From Ulota crispa (lineage: Eukaryota > Streptophyta > Bryopsida > Orthotrichales > Orthotrichaceae), in the NCBI GenBank assembly GCA_963920765.1, contig OY987244.1, positions 20,750,358 through 20,814,357 of the forward strand: a DNA stretch of 64,000 nucleotides, read 5' to 3'. The notes beneath the pieces were generated by a model. It worked only from the letters and a program-made list of their open reading frames with translations. It was not told the DNA's origin and made no database searches. Position numbers and translations under genes: made by a program. Positions 10,909 through 22,442 of the stretch are shown in pieces (the first letter of the stretch is position 1; each line of letters begins with the position of its first letter).

Positions 10909-11828
10909 TTAACCCCTAAAATTCTTTCGTGTTTAGAGGCCCAAAACTGCTTCAAAATATTAGTCCCCAAACTAGGGTCAAAATATTTAATGAAACTTAC
11001 TTTTTAACAATTCCAATCATAGGATTTTTTGGTTGACTTGCACAAGTGCATTGTCCCAAAATTTCAAAATGAATATCCCCACCAATTGCAAGATCAATAT
11101 GCTTAAATTTCAAAATGTAGGCTTTTCTAGTCCTTCCAGAAGGTGAAGTTTTGTTTTTCAAACTTTTTAGAGAAAAACACATATGTTGTATTTCTTGTGC
11201 AATTTTTGCAATATGTTGGAAAATGGGTTGAAAGCATATATAAAAAAATTAACCAAAAAAAACTTTGGATTCATCTTTACATAAATTGTAAAGTGAAAGG
11301 TATTGATGAATGAAAGATATAACTAATATGCTAATAAGTTTTGGAAGAATTTGAAATTGTTAATCCCAATGGTAAGAATGCTCTAACAGACAATTAGTAA
11401 CTTTCATTTTCATTTTCATTTGAAAATTTTCAAAATTGAGAGTAAAAAATAACTTTATATGTTTTTTCTACCCTCTTCCTACCTTCATTGCCCGCAAAAT
11501 AAAACTCCTTTGAGCTCTTACCTCATTATTTGGAATTGAGTGGTTCAATTTTTTTTGAGTAGGTATCAATCTATAAAGTTCTAAAAAAAGAAAAAAGAAA
11601 AAAAAAAGGATATGTTTTTTGCTACCCGGTTTGACATTGAAATTGAAAAAACCTTATAACTTTTGCATTACTTATTGGAATGACATGAAATAAAGCTTCC
11701 CATGTAGATTATGATGAGTAGCATCCATCCTAAAAAACTCATGAAAAATTTCCAAATTATGAAGTCAATAGAACCTGCCCGAGTTCTCATAGAGCCCAAA
11801 GTGGGCTGCTTGGGCCTTTAGGGGTTAA
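10909..11828. mobile_element. piggyBac-like MITE (920 bp)
   Basis: TTAA at 10909-10912 and 11825-11828, with CCCCTAAAATTC and GGCCTTTAGGGG ends. The CATAGGAT block is about 110 bp in, and an AATCCCAATGGT block near the middle is shared with subfamilies A and B. A diverged member of the same 0.92-kb family. Confidence 0.85.
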
Positions 11829-11897
11829 GCTACTCGGCTCTAAAAGCATTTGATCATTTTGAAGTGACCACGTAGGGTTACAAAAACATAGAGGTTC

Positions 11898-11992
11898 TTA
11901 ACCCTTGAACGACAAGGCGAATGAAAATTGTCTGCAAGGTATACACTATATCAGTGCAACCACGGTGACCAGCCCAGGCATTCAAGGGTTAA
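11898..11992. mobile_element. piggyBac-like mini-MITE (95 bp), subfamily F
   Basis: TTAA at both ends with CCCTTGAACGACAAGG and GGCATTCAAGGG. Resembles 1230-1320 in length and in the GGTGACC block near the right end. Confidence 0.75.
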
Positions 11993-12074
11993 ATGAGTAA
12001 CATTTTTTTATGTTTAGAAATTGTACTTGTACGTGCATTGTTTTAGAACCTCAAGAGAGTGACATGAGCTATCA

Positions 12075-12895
12075 TTATTCCATTAAACCTTGAACGGCCC
12101 GAAAGCCCTTTGCATTTGTATGTACAGATGTACTTGAGCTGCTCTGAGGGCTTTTCAATTTTTTTATGCACCCACCGTCATACAACCCTTCAATATGTGT
12201 GGTTGTGACACTTAATTTCCAGCTGATTCAAACTTCTAAATATTGGTTGCAACCATATTTGGTACCGTATCTCCAGAGCCCAAGGGCCCTTTAGGGGTTA
12301 AGGTCCATGGTCAATTCTAGGGGTGCACAAGGCCTTTTTTGGTGTTTTGGAAAAACTCATACTAACAAAGAATATGAATGCGTACAGAAAATCCAATTGT
12401 ACAGATGGCAATGTCATGAATGGTTTATGGGTATGCATCATTTTTTAATGTTTGATTTCATTTGCAGGTAGGTTTAAATGTGCATGTATGCATTTTTGTA
12501 CAAATATGGCGGTCTCTACGGTGGTGGATTGTATTTCTTTATGGACTGATATTTTTTGTTGCTAAATGGACCATGTGGCAATTCTTTAGGATGATGATGG
12601 ATTTCAAGGAAACCTGGATTCTTGGGAACAAGTACAAGTACTCAATCTTTACCAATTGAGACCATCTTTCTACATTCATTCTTGTATTTTGGCAGCCAAT
12701 ACTTCTTGAGTTTTTCCAATGCCCTAACCACATGGCAGCTCAGCTAAACTTGAGTTTTGTTCCAAGCTATGGGATTCCTAATTGCCTACACCCGTCACCT
12801 TTGCGACATCCTCAAATTTCTTGACATGCTTTCCCTACCAACTAAAAAGTGACAAAATTGACCAAAAATTGGTCGACCAGACCTTAATGGGTTAA
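12075..12895. mobile_element. piggyBac-like MITE, subfamily E, split by another
   Basis: The right end GACCTTAATGGG-TTAA (12892-12895) complements a left end made of TTCCATTAA (before 12087) continued by GGTCCATGGTC (after 12301). The left terminal repeat is therefore interrupted at an internal TTAA by the 219-bp element at 12083-12301. Related elements are at 22443-23068 and 24474-24881. Confidence 0.6.
12083..12301. mobile_element. piggyBac-like MITE, subfamily D (219 bp), nested
   Basis: TTAA at both ends; ends are ACCTTGAACGGCCC and GGGCCCTTTAGGGG. Closely related to 41533-41761 (shared GTTGTGACACTTAATTTCCA-type block and the ACCATATTTGGTACC-type block). Inserted at a TTAA within the left end of the subfamily E element. 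Confidence 0.75.
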
Positions 12896-13029
12896 CTGTG
12901 CTTATTGGCCATGATTGTGTTGAGTTTTGTTGTTCAATAAAATATAGATATATATCATACTAAAATGAACAAAAACATGTCCTCAATCATGATTTGAGCA
13001 TTGGAATATGGAATTTGTGCTTGCACGCT

Positions 13030-13790
13030 TTAACCCTTGAGCGCCCAAGCTGATTTCACCAAAATCAAGGTTCTTGGAGATCAACAACTTTGATGCATTG
13101 TATCTTAGTCAATCAGATGATCTACAAAAAGTGACCATTGAAAATAGTGGAATACCTACTTAGAAAATGGCTTGCAAATTTGGGAACAATTCACCGTGGG
13201 AGATGGGAGATTATAACATTTGATCAAACAACATGTGATGAAAAAATCTCATTTTTTGGTAGGTAGTTGCTACTTGATGATTTTTACAAAATTCTATAAG
13301 CCCCAGATTCATCTCAAACTTTGTGAGCAATAAGATTAGATGTGAATGCACACATTTGTAAATTATTGAAGATTGCTCTTCTTTTTATGTCAAGTTTTAG
13401 GGCTTCAAATTGCTATTGCATGGAAAACAATGACCTGTTCAATTGGCAAAGGTTGCCATAATAAGGGTCTAGAACATGCTTGAACCCTTACCAATAATTT
13501 TCTCACTACTACAAAGCACACACAAGGAAGCTTGCAAGGGATATTGACTAGTTGCAGCATGTAAAACTCTACTTGCCACCACTCCCCTTATGGTATTTTA
13601 CCCAATCAAATCTCTTGCAACACTTGTACAACATTTGGCTTTCTTTACCATTACTCCATTGACATGGACAACTTGAATGCCTTCATAATTGTAGTTTATA
13701 GCAAGATCAAAAAGTTAGATCAAGTGCCTCAATCCAGGTTTTGAAAACTGCAGTGACCATAATCTGGTCTTTGGGGCGCTTAGGGGTTAA
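13030..13790. mobile_element. piggyBac-like MITE (761 bp)
   Basis: TTAA at 13030-13033 and 13787-13790, with CCCTTGAGCGCCC and GGGGCGCTTAGGGG ends. The interior is unlike the other subfamilies and has no long frame. Confidence 0.75.
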
Positions 13791-14142
13791 GAGCCTTATT
13801 AGAGCATTCTTGGCTTTGTAGTGGTTGCTTTTAGGACTCATGTACTCCATTTACAAGCTACCTTTGCATCATGAATGCTACCACCTGTGATCAATAATAG
13901 ATACCTATGCACCTTTTGCTTCAATGATAAATTGTAGTTAATTCATACCAACTCAAAAAAAATCAATTTAAATAACCGTAGAACATTTTCTTCTTTGACT
14001 TTCCGCCAAAAATATTTTTAGAATGCTAAATTGGCTCAATTTTTGCACAGATGCCATCTTTCCCTTAGATGGTTAGTTTACAAGCCAACTACCTTTGAGC
14101 TTCAAGGTTGTGACATTGAAACTGCTTGAAGAGTTGGAGTTC
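13791..14142. other. AT-rich DNA, nothing recognised
   Basis: A TTAGATGGTTAGTTTACAAGC stretch near 14055 faintly resembles family R ends. No element can be delimited. Confidence 0.35.
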
Positions 14143-14556
14143 TTAGGGCATCCTCAGTCCATACTTGGCAAACAACCCCCGTGCAAGTACAAAGATAGCT
14201 CCATTGTGGGGCTTTCACCAAAAGCAGGCAAAATAGCGATCAGAGCGACACAACATAGACTTGGCAGCTAGAGCGCTCTGATTAAATCTGGAACACGATC
14301 AACATGAAATATTGGATTCTTTCATGAAAATTGGTGTCTAGACCTGTAGACGCTCTGATAAGCAGTGTAGATAGCGATTTGACGGCATTGCAAAGAACGT
14401 TGAAACTAGCGGGTGTGGCCAAGTTTTTGGTGACTCTTGCATCTTGATGGGGAACGTGTCGGATGCATTGGATTGCAGTTACTGTTAAAAATGTGGACCC
14501 CAGTGTGAAAGTATCAGTAGAGGCCTATTAACCCAACTAGACAGAGGATGCTCTAA
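14143..14556. mobile_element. Tourist/Harbinger-like MITE
   Basis: GGGCATCCTCAGTC on the left and GACAGAGGATGCTC on the right are inverted. The flanks are TTA and TAA, so the 3-bp target pattern is only approximate. It ends one base before the TTA of the next MITE. Confidence 0.6.
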
Positions 14557-15097
14557 TTAGGGCATTGCCAATGCAGCCGTAACTAGGCCCGGTACTACCC
14601 ACATTTACTTTTTGATTGGTTATTTTATCATTTAAAAAAATAGATTCATTGAATGACATGACTTTTCTTGTTGTAAAAACACAATAAAATTTAGATTTAG
14701 GGTTTAGGGTGATTTAGATATATGACATCAAATATTAGCTACAGTCCAAAAAATTTAAAGGCCTCACCAAATCAAGCATATAGAGGGGAAAATCAGCCAA
14801 ATACACGGTATAAATGACATTTATACCGTGCATTTGGTCATTTATACAGTGCATTTGGCTGATTTTCCCCTCTATATGCTTGATTTGGTGAGGCCTTTAA
14901 CTTTTTTGGACTGTACCTAATATTTGATGTCATATATCTAAATCACCCTAAACCCTAAATCTAAATTTTATTGTGTTTTTACAACAAGAAAAATCATGTC
15001 ATTCAATGAATCTATCTTTTAAAATGATTAATTATTAATCAAAAAGTAAACGTGGATAGTACCGGGCCTGGTTACGGCTGCATTGGCGATGGCCTTA
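14557..15097. mobile_element. Foldback Tourist/Harbinger MITE (541 bp)
   Basis: TTA duplication (14557-14559 and 15095-15097) around GGGCATTGCCAATGCAGCCG and its complement. Inverted arms of roughly 270 bp cover almost the whole element and meet at a short core near 14820. Each arm includes TTTAGGGTTTAGGG, two plant-type telomere units. Transcription across it would give a long hairpin RNA. Confidence 0.85.
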
Positions 15098-15147
15098 GAC
15101 ACAATATAGATCTGAGGTCAACAACAGAGCATCAACGCTAAGTTGAG

Positions 15148-15213
15148 TAGAAATAGGGTACTGAGGGCACCAAGTTCCAGCGTCAGAACTCGGTACTCAG
15201 CACCTTATTTCTA
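15148..15213. repeat. 66-bp hairpin repeat
   Basis: TAGAAATAGGGTACTGAG is matched in reverse by CTCAGCACCTTATTTCTA around a short loop. A tiny inverted-repeat element or MITE remnant. Confidence 0.6.
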
Positions 15214-15393
15214 CCAGTGCAATTTCACAAAAATAATACATCATTACAACAAACATCATGCTTTTCCAAGTATACATCTGAAAAAGAATTGGTTTGAAAG
15301 AAAAATAGTTCTGACCTTTCTTGGGTTCGACTTACTTAGGAGATTGGTTATAAATGATCTTAGTTCAACTGGTTGAGATTGACACAAACATTA

Positions 15394-15774
15394 TACTCCC
15401 TCCGTCCCAAAATGATCTTCTTATTACATAAAATGTTATAAGTACATAAAATGTTATAGATTAAGCTTGAAAAGAACCATTTTTCAAATGTTTTTTGACC
15501 TATGAATAGAGTTTGATGTCCTCCTATTGTTCTGAATTTTTGAGATTCAAATTAATTTTCAAAATGTGATTTTATAGTGCTTAAAAATTGAATTTTTGAA
15601 GTATTTGAGAAGAGCACCGGTAGCCACTCACTTGATGGCATGGGATTGGTTAGCATGCCCATGCTTTTGGACTATGTGCAAGTGTTGCTAGCTCCATTCC
15701 TCTTCCAACAAGAAGATCATTTTGGGACACTAAATAAAGGTCAATAGGAAGATCATTTTGGGACAGAGGGAGTA
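15394..15774. mobile_element. Stowaway MITE (Tc1/mariner)
   Basis: TA at both ends; CTCCCTCCGTCCCAAAATGA on the left and its complement with one difference on the right. This is the textbook Stowaway terminus of plants. An inner copy of AAGATCATTTTGGGACA near 15713 duplicates the right end. Confidence 0.9.
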
Positions 15775-15794
15775 CTAAGTTTTCATGAAAGTTA

Positions 15795-16480
15795 CTAGTA
15801 TGATAGGACACACTTTGGAAAATAACCCATTAAATGCAGTAAAATGTTTATCGTTTTTTAACAAACATTTCCTTGCATTAAAGCATTATTTGTTTTGTAC
15901 CCACAAAATAATTTACCCACATAGTAAAAGGAACATCATTGTCTTCTTACACCTAAAAATATTATTTATTTTTTACCTACACAAATATTTTACCCACATA
16001 GTAATCATTCACGCAATTTTTTATACTTGTTGTTTTTTACCCAAGCAATTTTTTTATACATGCCATTTTTTACTCATGCAATTTTTCACCCATGCAACAA
16101 GTTTTTCCATATGCAAGTATTTCCATATACAAGATTTTTTACCCATAAGTTTTCATTATGTTGCAACTAATACAAACAGACAAACAACCTAATCTATTAC
16201 ATGTATGCATAAAAACATTATGTGTTGTTTACCTACACAAACACTTTACTCCTCAAATTTTACCCACATAGTAATCGTTCAGGTTTTTATTTTATTTTAT
16301 TTTTATTACCCACGCATTAAACCCAACCCATGCAATTGGTTTTGCATTTTTACCATCACATGAAGTTTTTAATAAAAATAACCCGAGCATTGGTGCAGTT
16401 CCACGTACCCTTGTCAGACCGACAAATAAAACTGAAACCACGTTTATAATAAACATAGGCAGATCAATTATTAGTATAGA
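15795..16480 (-). mobile_element. Helitron-like element H5
   Basis: On the minus strand it begins A-TCTATACTAATAATTGATC (from 16480) and ends CTAG-T (15795-15798). The interior is a string of degenerate ACCCACAYA and TTTTTTACCC blocks shared with the Helitron at 54264-55150. The 3' hairpin is poor. Non-coding. Confidence 0.6.
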
Positions 16481-16544
16481 TAGGGATAAGTTCATAAGAA
16501 TATCAAGTTGATGGATTAATTACATACAAGTCACTAATGCTATG

Positions 16545-17922
16545 CATTTATTTAGTAGGAGTATGTGGGTGGAAATTCATGCCAAGAAAAATGGGGTCAT
16601 TTTGAACCAAAATTTTCACACAAGTGGACCCTAAACCAACTTCAAGCACTCGTTATGATAAGAGTATGATGGGGTAATTTCATTGCGTGAAGCTGTGAGG
16701 TCAAAAAGTTGACACCACATGTGCAAACCTTGAATTTTTCAAAATAGAAGGGATTGAAAAAGAAACCAAATAGAACCAATAGTATTTTTATTCCATCCTA
16801 AGGTGTTGATTATCTTAAAATGATGTTTTTATAATTCAGATAATCATACTTTAATATAACATACTAATTGTTCCAGGGTCAAGGATTGGCATTCCACTTT
16901 TGGAAAATCCAATTTTTTTGGGTTGGGATTATATTAAGTCTTGTCTTCTTAACCCTTTAAAGACCACAAGTATTTTCACAAAATTCATTAGAAATTGGGG
17001 TAGTAAACTTGGATGTGCATTTGAATCAAATATGGACGTAATTTCAATAATCCAACCGTACAAATGGGAACTACACCTTGTTTACTACAAAATATCAAAA
17101 TTTCAACTAGATCTACTGATGGAAGTGAAATATTATAATGTTTGAATGAGTTGTAGGTGGAAAATCTCTAGTTTTTGTGCTTGTGTAGTTTTGGATCTTA
17201 CTACTTCATACAAGCTTTGTTTGAAAAGAGCCTTATATTTCTAAAAATCATGGTATCTCAACTTTCTAATGAGACTAGTTTCACACAAAATGGATAAAAA
17301 TATCAATCGCAAGGTGTAGCTGAGTGGACAAAAAGGGTTAAAAATCCCACTTTATTTGCTACCCAAAAACAATTTTACAAGAAAACTGATATATGCTATG
17401 GAAAATCCAATCGGTGAAAACAATAAAGAATTGGCCTTAAATGTAGAACAACAAAGTTTTAATATGGAATGATAGCACCATTTTAATAGATTTTCAAATA
17501 TTACAATTATACTACTCCCGTATAGAGAAACAAGACAAGTGTATTTCTTGAGGAATTTGAAAAAAATTAGGAGTGCACAATTGAAATTTGACATTCTTCT
17601 TGAACGTTTGATGAATTGTGTTGTTGCTTTGATCCATCTATGACCAAATATGGATACGTGTTTTGAGGCCATGCCGTATAAACATCATTATTTATCAACT
17701 CATATGCCTAATTTCATTGTTTTTTCTTTGGTTGGATGCAAAATTCTTGTGAGCACAAGCATTCTTCAAAACTGGTGTCCAAATTGTTGAACAATTTTAC
17801 TCTATAAGCCAAAAACCACTCTCCCAAACCAAAATATGGTTTGGTGGTCTCTAAAGGGTTAAGTAGTAAAAAAATATCCTACAAATTTGGCATTAGTTCC
17901 TAGTGTAAAGGCTTTGAGGCCA
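16545..17922. mobile_element. TIR element, family T, split by a piggyBac-like insertion
   Basis: Outside 16949-17862 the sequence follows the 8839-9366 element: ATGGGGTCATTTTG and GAGGTCAAAAAGTTGA blocks on the left, then TTCCTAGTGTAAAGGC near 17897 on the right. The left end is eroded. A Helitron begins directly at its right end. Confidence 0.6.
16949..17862. mobile_element. piggyBac-like MITE (914 bp), nested in family T
   Basis: TTAA at 16949-16952 and 17859-17862, with CCCTTTAAAGACC and GGTCTCTAAAGGG ends. Joining the flanks at one TTAA restores the order seen in the family T copy at 9220-9240. The interior is not closely related to subfamilies A or B. Confidence 0.85.
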
Positions 17923-18297
17923 TCTATATATATAATAGAATACACCTTAAAAGTGTCCTTGGTGGTAGTCCTTGACAATTCCGTAACTAAGGACAACAAA
18001 TCCGTAATCGAATTATGAGGATGTGAGTGCATAGGGTTTCGTAACCAAATTGTGGGAATGTGAGTGCATGGGGGTTTGTAACTGAATTGTACGGATATGA
18101 ACGCATGGGATTTCATAACCAGATTATGGAGATGGGGGGCATGGAGATGGGGGGCATTGATATTAAGGGCACGAGGATATTTAAGGGGCACAGGGATATT
18201 TAAGGGGCATAGGGATATTTAAGGGGTACGTGTATAGAGGGACCGGGGAAAGGGGGCACAAGGCTCAATCTGTTGGTACAACGGGTTAGTAATATAG
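17923..18297 (+). mobile_element. Helitron-like element H4 (375 bp)
   Basis: Preceded by A, it begins TCTATATATATAATAGAATA. It ends with a hairpin (CTGTTGGTACAACGGG), then TTAGTAATATAG-T. The final ATAG departs by one base from the CTAG consensus. The 3' part carries G-rich, AGGGATATTTAAGGGG-type tandem units related to the C-rich arrays in the Helitrons at 20.85-22.3 kb. Confidence 0.65.
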
Positions 18298-19447
18298 TTT
18301 TAGGATAATTAACCAATGGGAGGCCTACATTGGGAGTGTTGGAGATTAGAAACCAACATTGACTTGCACTGCAGAGTTGTCCTAGAATGACACTTAGAAT
18401 TTGTTTCATTAGATGGTACTGCTTGTTGGATTTTGTTTGTGACCTTGGTTCATGTTTAGGGAAATGAGAGAAACTTTCTCATATGAACAAATTTTATGAA
18501 GGTTGTGTTTTTTTTTAAATAAATGTTACACATGTATGCATGAAACAGATTTTTATTTTGAAATTATTGTTTATATTAGCAAGTTTGGAAATATTCTAAG
18601 TAGTCCAGCAATGATATTAGCACATTACACAATGTGTGGAAAGTGCATATACACTGAATATTTAGATTAAAACCATTGCAGCAACTTAGGGAATGGCAAC
18701 TACCAATTCAAATTCAATGCAAGGCTTCTAAAACTTGCAAAGTGACTGGCAATCACCATCTCTTCTTTGCTAAACCTTGTAAATCTCTCGGTAAATCTAC
18801 AAAAAACCTGCTACTTGTACTTTATTTTAAAGTATTTATATGAAATGAAACAATCCAACACCTAAATCAAAATCATAATTTAGATATAAATCACACCCTT
18901 GTGCAAATATCTAAATGTTAGAGGTTTGATAGAATGCGTGACCACATCAATAATATGGATCTTGATAATATTACGTATAAAAAAAAAATCCTATCAAATG
19001 GTAGAACAAGTTTAGAAACTACTATTTTACACCAAACTTTGAAGTTTCATATCCAGCTTTTCAAATCAGGAAATAAACTTTAGAGCTACCTATATTATAT
19101 CTTATGATTGCAGTTAATTTCAAAAGTAGAAAACTGATGGAATTATGCAATTAGGTCCTTTTTAGCTTCAAGTTTATCAAAGTTTCTCCTTCTTTGTTCT
19201 ACCCTTTTGTAATTTCATCTTGCACTTTCATTTTTTAAGAGCAATGTCAATCCATTTACTAAGGATAAAAAAGCGTGTATTTTTTTTGTGAGAAAATTAT
19301 TCTATGAGACCTTCTAAGATCATGACAACCCAAACCAAATTATGAACATAAAGAGGTGTAGACAAACCACCATTGTCTATTAAAGGTGATATTTGTGCAA
19401 TCATCATTTTGAGATAATATTTGACCATCAAAGTAGTTCAATTTTGT
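18298..19447. other. AT-rich DNA, nothing recognised
   Basis: A 1.15-kb stretch with no supported gene, inverted repeat or tandem array. Confidence 0.45.
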
Positions 19448-20373
19448 TTAACCCCTAAAGGACCATGGCCTTTATTTTGTCAAAAGACACTCAAAACTGC
19501 CACTTCTATGGCAAAGAGTAAAAAAGTTTAAAAATTGGTCTTTTTGCATATCTAACCATAGGATCTTCTACTAGACTTGTATAAGAAAGTGTCATTCAAA
19601 ATTTAAAAACTCAACTAACAAAAATTGCAAGATATTTGCGTTTAAAGTATAAAAAACAAGTTTTTTTGCACCTTGCAAGACTAGATTATTTAACTTTAAA
19701 CTTTTTTAACTAAATTTTTTTGCACCATGGAGTTTTGAGGTTTATTTTTTTATGCTGGGGAATTGAGTTGAGAATCTTGGAAAAAACCCATAACAAAAAA
19801 TACTTCATTTTCATTCTTTAAAAAAACATTAGGTAGAAGAAGGTATGAGATTGAACAAAAACTTAAATTGCTAGTAACCTTGCAATGGAATTGAAACTCA
19901 ATAATCCCAATGGTGAGGTTGTTCTAGAAAGCAAACTTCTACCTCTCCAACAATTCATTTTGAAAAATTGTTAAACCCACATTCAAAAATGAAGTTTATA
20001 AGTTATTTTTTCAAGAAGATGCTTGAGTTGCCCAAAAATCAAGATTGTCCATAACTTTCTCATAACTAGTCCAAATGGAATGAATCAAAGCTTCAGATGT
20101 AAACAAAGATATAATCTACAAGGGAAATTTATATAAAAACGAAATCAAGTTTTTATAAAAAAAATTTGCTGCCCGGACCCCCCAAATTTGTGCTTATTTG
20201 GGCATAGCTTTTGCTCCTTGGCATTGATTGGAATAAAAATTATGTCCCCCTAAAGCTAATCTATTTTTTTGTTTTTGAAAAAAGTTTCAAAAACCAGGAC
20301 AAAATTGAGGCCGTAGATACTTGCCCAAAATCCCATTTGTCCCCCAAACGAACAATGGTCTTATAGGGGTTAA
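19448..20373. mobile_element. piggyBac-like MITE, subfamily B (926 bp), young
   Basis: TTAA at both ends, CCCCTAAAGGACCATGG start. Over roughly the first 810 bp it is almost identical to 43639-44564, with only a few differences, which implies recent spread. The last 100-120 bp diverge sharply between the two copies. No long coding frame. Confidence 0.9.
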
Positions 20374-20849
20374 TATCACTAGAATTCCTCCCAAACTTTG
20401 TCACCTTTGAATCCCTTTGGCTTATAATGTATAATATGTGTAAATGTTAAAGATTGTGCAAATTGAAAATTACAATGAATATTCTATTGACAATTTTATT
20501 TTCCCAAACCTCAACATGCAACACTCTTTGTACAAAAACAAATACCTTACATGAGTTTTCAATATAAAAACACTTCATTTGTTGTTAATGGACTTCCAAC
20601 TCCAACAACAATGATTATATTGACTATAATTAAAGATTGAGTTGACTAAAAGTTCAAAAAATTGTAAGATATTTTAAGTTACCTTAAATAGGAGAACTTT
20701 GAAATTTTGCTATCATTTTTTAGATGGAGCCCATAAACAATTTGCTCCAAATCAACAATTTTTTGCAAAACAAATTCGTGACATTCAAATAATATATTAA
20801 AACGATCTTGTCCATAAATTTCATTTGACATTTATAGTGTTATTTGAAA
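20374..20849. other. AT-rich DNA, nothing recognised
   Basis: No supported feature. Confidence 0.45.
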
Positions 20850-21540
20850 CTAAATGACTCACCCGTTGTACCAATGGGATTATGCTCCCACCTCCTATTC
20901 CCGTACCCCCTATTTCCATGCTTCCTATCCATATGTTTCATATCCTTGTGTCCCCTATCCTATGTCCCCCAATCCCCATGCCCTCTATCCCCGTGTCCCC
21001 CATATCCCCATGCCCCCATATCCCCGTGCCCCCCATATCCTCGTGCCCCCCATATCCCCATGCCCCCATATCCCCGTGCCCCCCATATCCTCGTGCCCCC
21101 CATATCCCCGTGCCCCTCATATCCTTGTGCCCCCCATATCCTTGTGCCCCTCATATCCCCGTGCCTCCCATATCCTTGTGCCCCCCATATCCCCATGCCC
21201 TCCATATCCTTGTGCCCCCCATATCCCCGTGCCCCCCATATCCCCGTGCCCCCCTATCCTTGTGCCCTCTTTTGGCCAAGAAAAAGTTGTGGTGCAATTG
21301 CTAGTGATGAGAAAGTGGTAGTGCAACTGCCAGTGACTTGTTGTTAACGTCTAGTGAAGCATATAAAAGAGAGTAGTAGGTGATTTTACTTTATTCCATT
21401 TATAACTTTAGTTAAACTTGTATTCTACTCTCTTTTTTAGGTGTAATTGAAGATGGACTTTGCAAAATTGTCCTCCTCACCTATGGAACCGTGGAGTGCG
21501 ACCACCATCACCATCGCTCAATATTTTGTTATTATATAGA
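20850..21540 (-). mobile_element. Helitron-like element H3 with minisatellite cargo
   Basis: Read on the minus strand it begins TCTATATAATAACAAAATAT (from 21540). It ends with a hairpin CCCATTGGTACAACGGG followed by TGAGTCATTTAG-T (20850-20853). The hairpin and the TC start identify a Helitron; TTAG replaces CTAG. Most of the interior is a tandem C-rich array. Three overlapping Pro-rich open frames are translations of that array. Confidence 0.75.
20940..21266. repeat. C-rich minisatellite, about 19-bp unit
   Basis: Around 17 units of the type CCCCCATATCCYCGTGCC. The minus strand has recurring runs of four to six G separated by short spacers, a G-quadruplex pattern. It lies entirely inside Helitron H3. 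Confidence 0.9.
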
Positions 21541-22313
21541 CTAGTTTACTCACCCGTTGTACTAACGGATTGATCTTTGCGCCCCTTTATCCTCATGCCT
21601 CCATACAACGGTGCTCCCCCTATCCTCATGCCCCTTATCCCCATGCCCCTATCCCCGTGCCCTATCTCCATGCCCCTCATTCTTGTGCCCCTATTCCCAT
21701 GCCTACTATTTCTGTGCCTTCTATTCTTGTGCCTTCTATTCCCGTGCCCTTATCCCCGTGCCCCTCTATCCTTGTGCCCCCCTATATCCGTGCCCCTCTA
21801 TCCTTGTGCCCTCCTATCCATATGCCCATCTATCCTCATGCCCTCTTATCCATATGCCCATCTATCCTTGTGCCCCCTTATCCATATGCCCATCTATTCC
21901 CATGCCCCCTATCCATATGCCCCTCTCTCCCCGTGCCTCCCTATCCCTGCCCCCCTATCCTTGCCTCCCTATCCCTGCCCCTTTATCCTTGCCTCCCTAT
22001 CCCTGCCCCCCTATCCTTGCCTCCCCATCCTTGCCCCATATCCCTACCCCCTATCCATATGCCCCTCTTCTCGTGCCCCCTATCCCTGCCCATCTATCTC
22101 CATGCTCCCTATCCTTGCCCCCCTAAACTTGTCCCTCTATCTTTGTGCCCCCAAATTTTACTTTATTCCATTTATAACTTTAGTCAAACTTGAACTCTTC
22201 TCTATTTTTAAAAGGAACTAAAGATGGACTTTGCAGAATTGTCCTCCTCACCTATAAAGTCGTCGAGTGCGACCGCCACCACCACCGCTTGATATTCAAT
22301 TATTAATATAAGA
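21541..22313 (-). mobile_element. Helitron-like element H2, joined to H3
   Basis: On the minus strand it begins A-TCTTATATTAATAATTGA (from 22313) and ends with hairpin CCGTTAGTACAACGG plus GTGAGTAAACTAG (21541-21544). The next base is the T of the TC that starts H3, so two Helitrons lie head to tail. Both share a flank with AAGATGGACTTTGCA and the GAGTGCGACC block. Confidence 0.75.
21590..22150. repeat. Degenerate C-rich minisatellite
   Basis: Units of 12-20 bp such as CCCTATCCYTGTGCC repeat for about 560 bp inside Helitron H2. Length varies more than in the array at 20940. The three long overlapping plus-strand frames (171-214 codons) arise only because the repeat lacks stops. Confidence 0.85.
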
Positions 22314-22442
22314 TGTACAATATCAATATTTTCAAATAAATTAAAAATCACAAATCAAATGTTGTAAATATGCAACAACTATGTAACTTCAACAAGATGA
22401 CATTCCAAAATAGCTATCAAATACTATCACAACTTTTGGACT

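Noticed and set aside
14700-14960. Interstitial telomere array
   Set aside because: Only two TTTAGGG units per arm, within an inverted-repeat element; too short to be a telomere relic by itself.
15785-16192. 135-codon plus-strand frame rich in Phe, His and Ile
   Set aside because: It lies inside Helitron H5 and mirrors the ACCCACAYA/TTTTTTACCC blocks; the same composition recurs in H1 at 54410-54835.
20844-22221. Long Pro/Cys-rich frames (140-214 codons) in three frames
   Set aside because: All are readings of C-rich minisatellites inside Helitrons. The simultaneous openness of three frames shows the lack of stops comes from the repeat, not from coding constraint.
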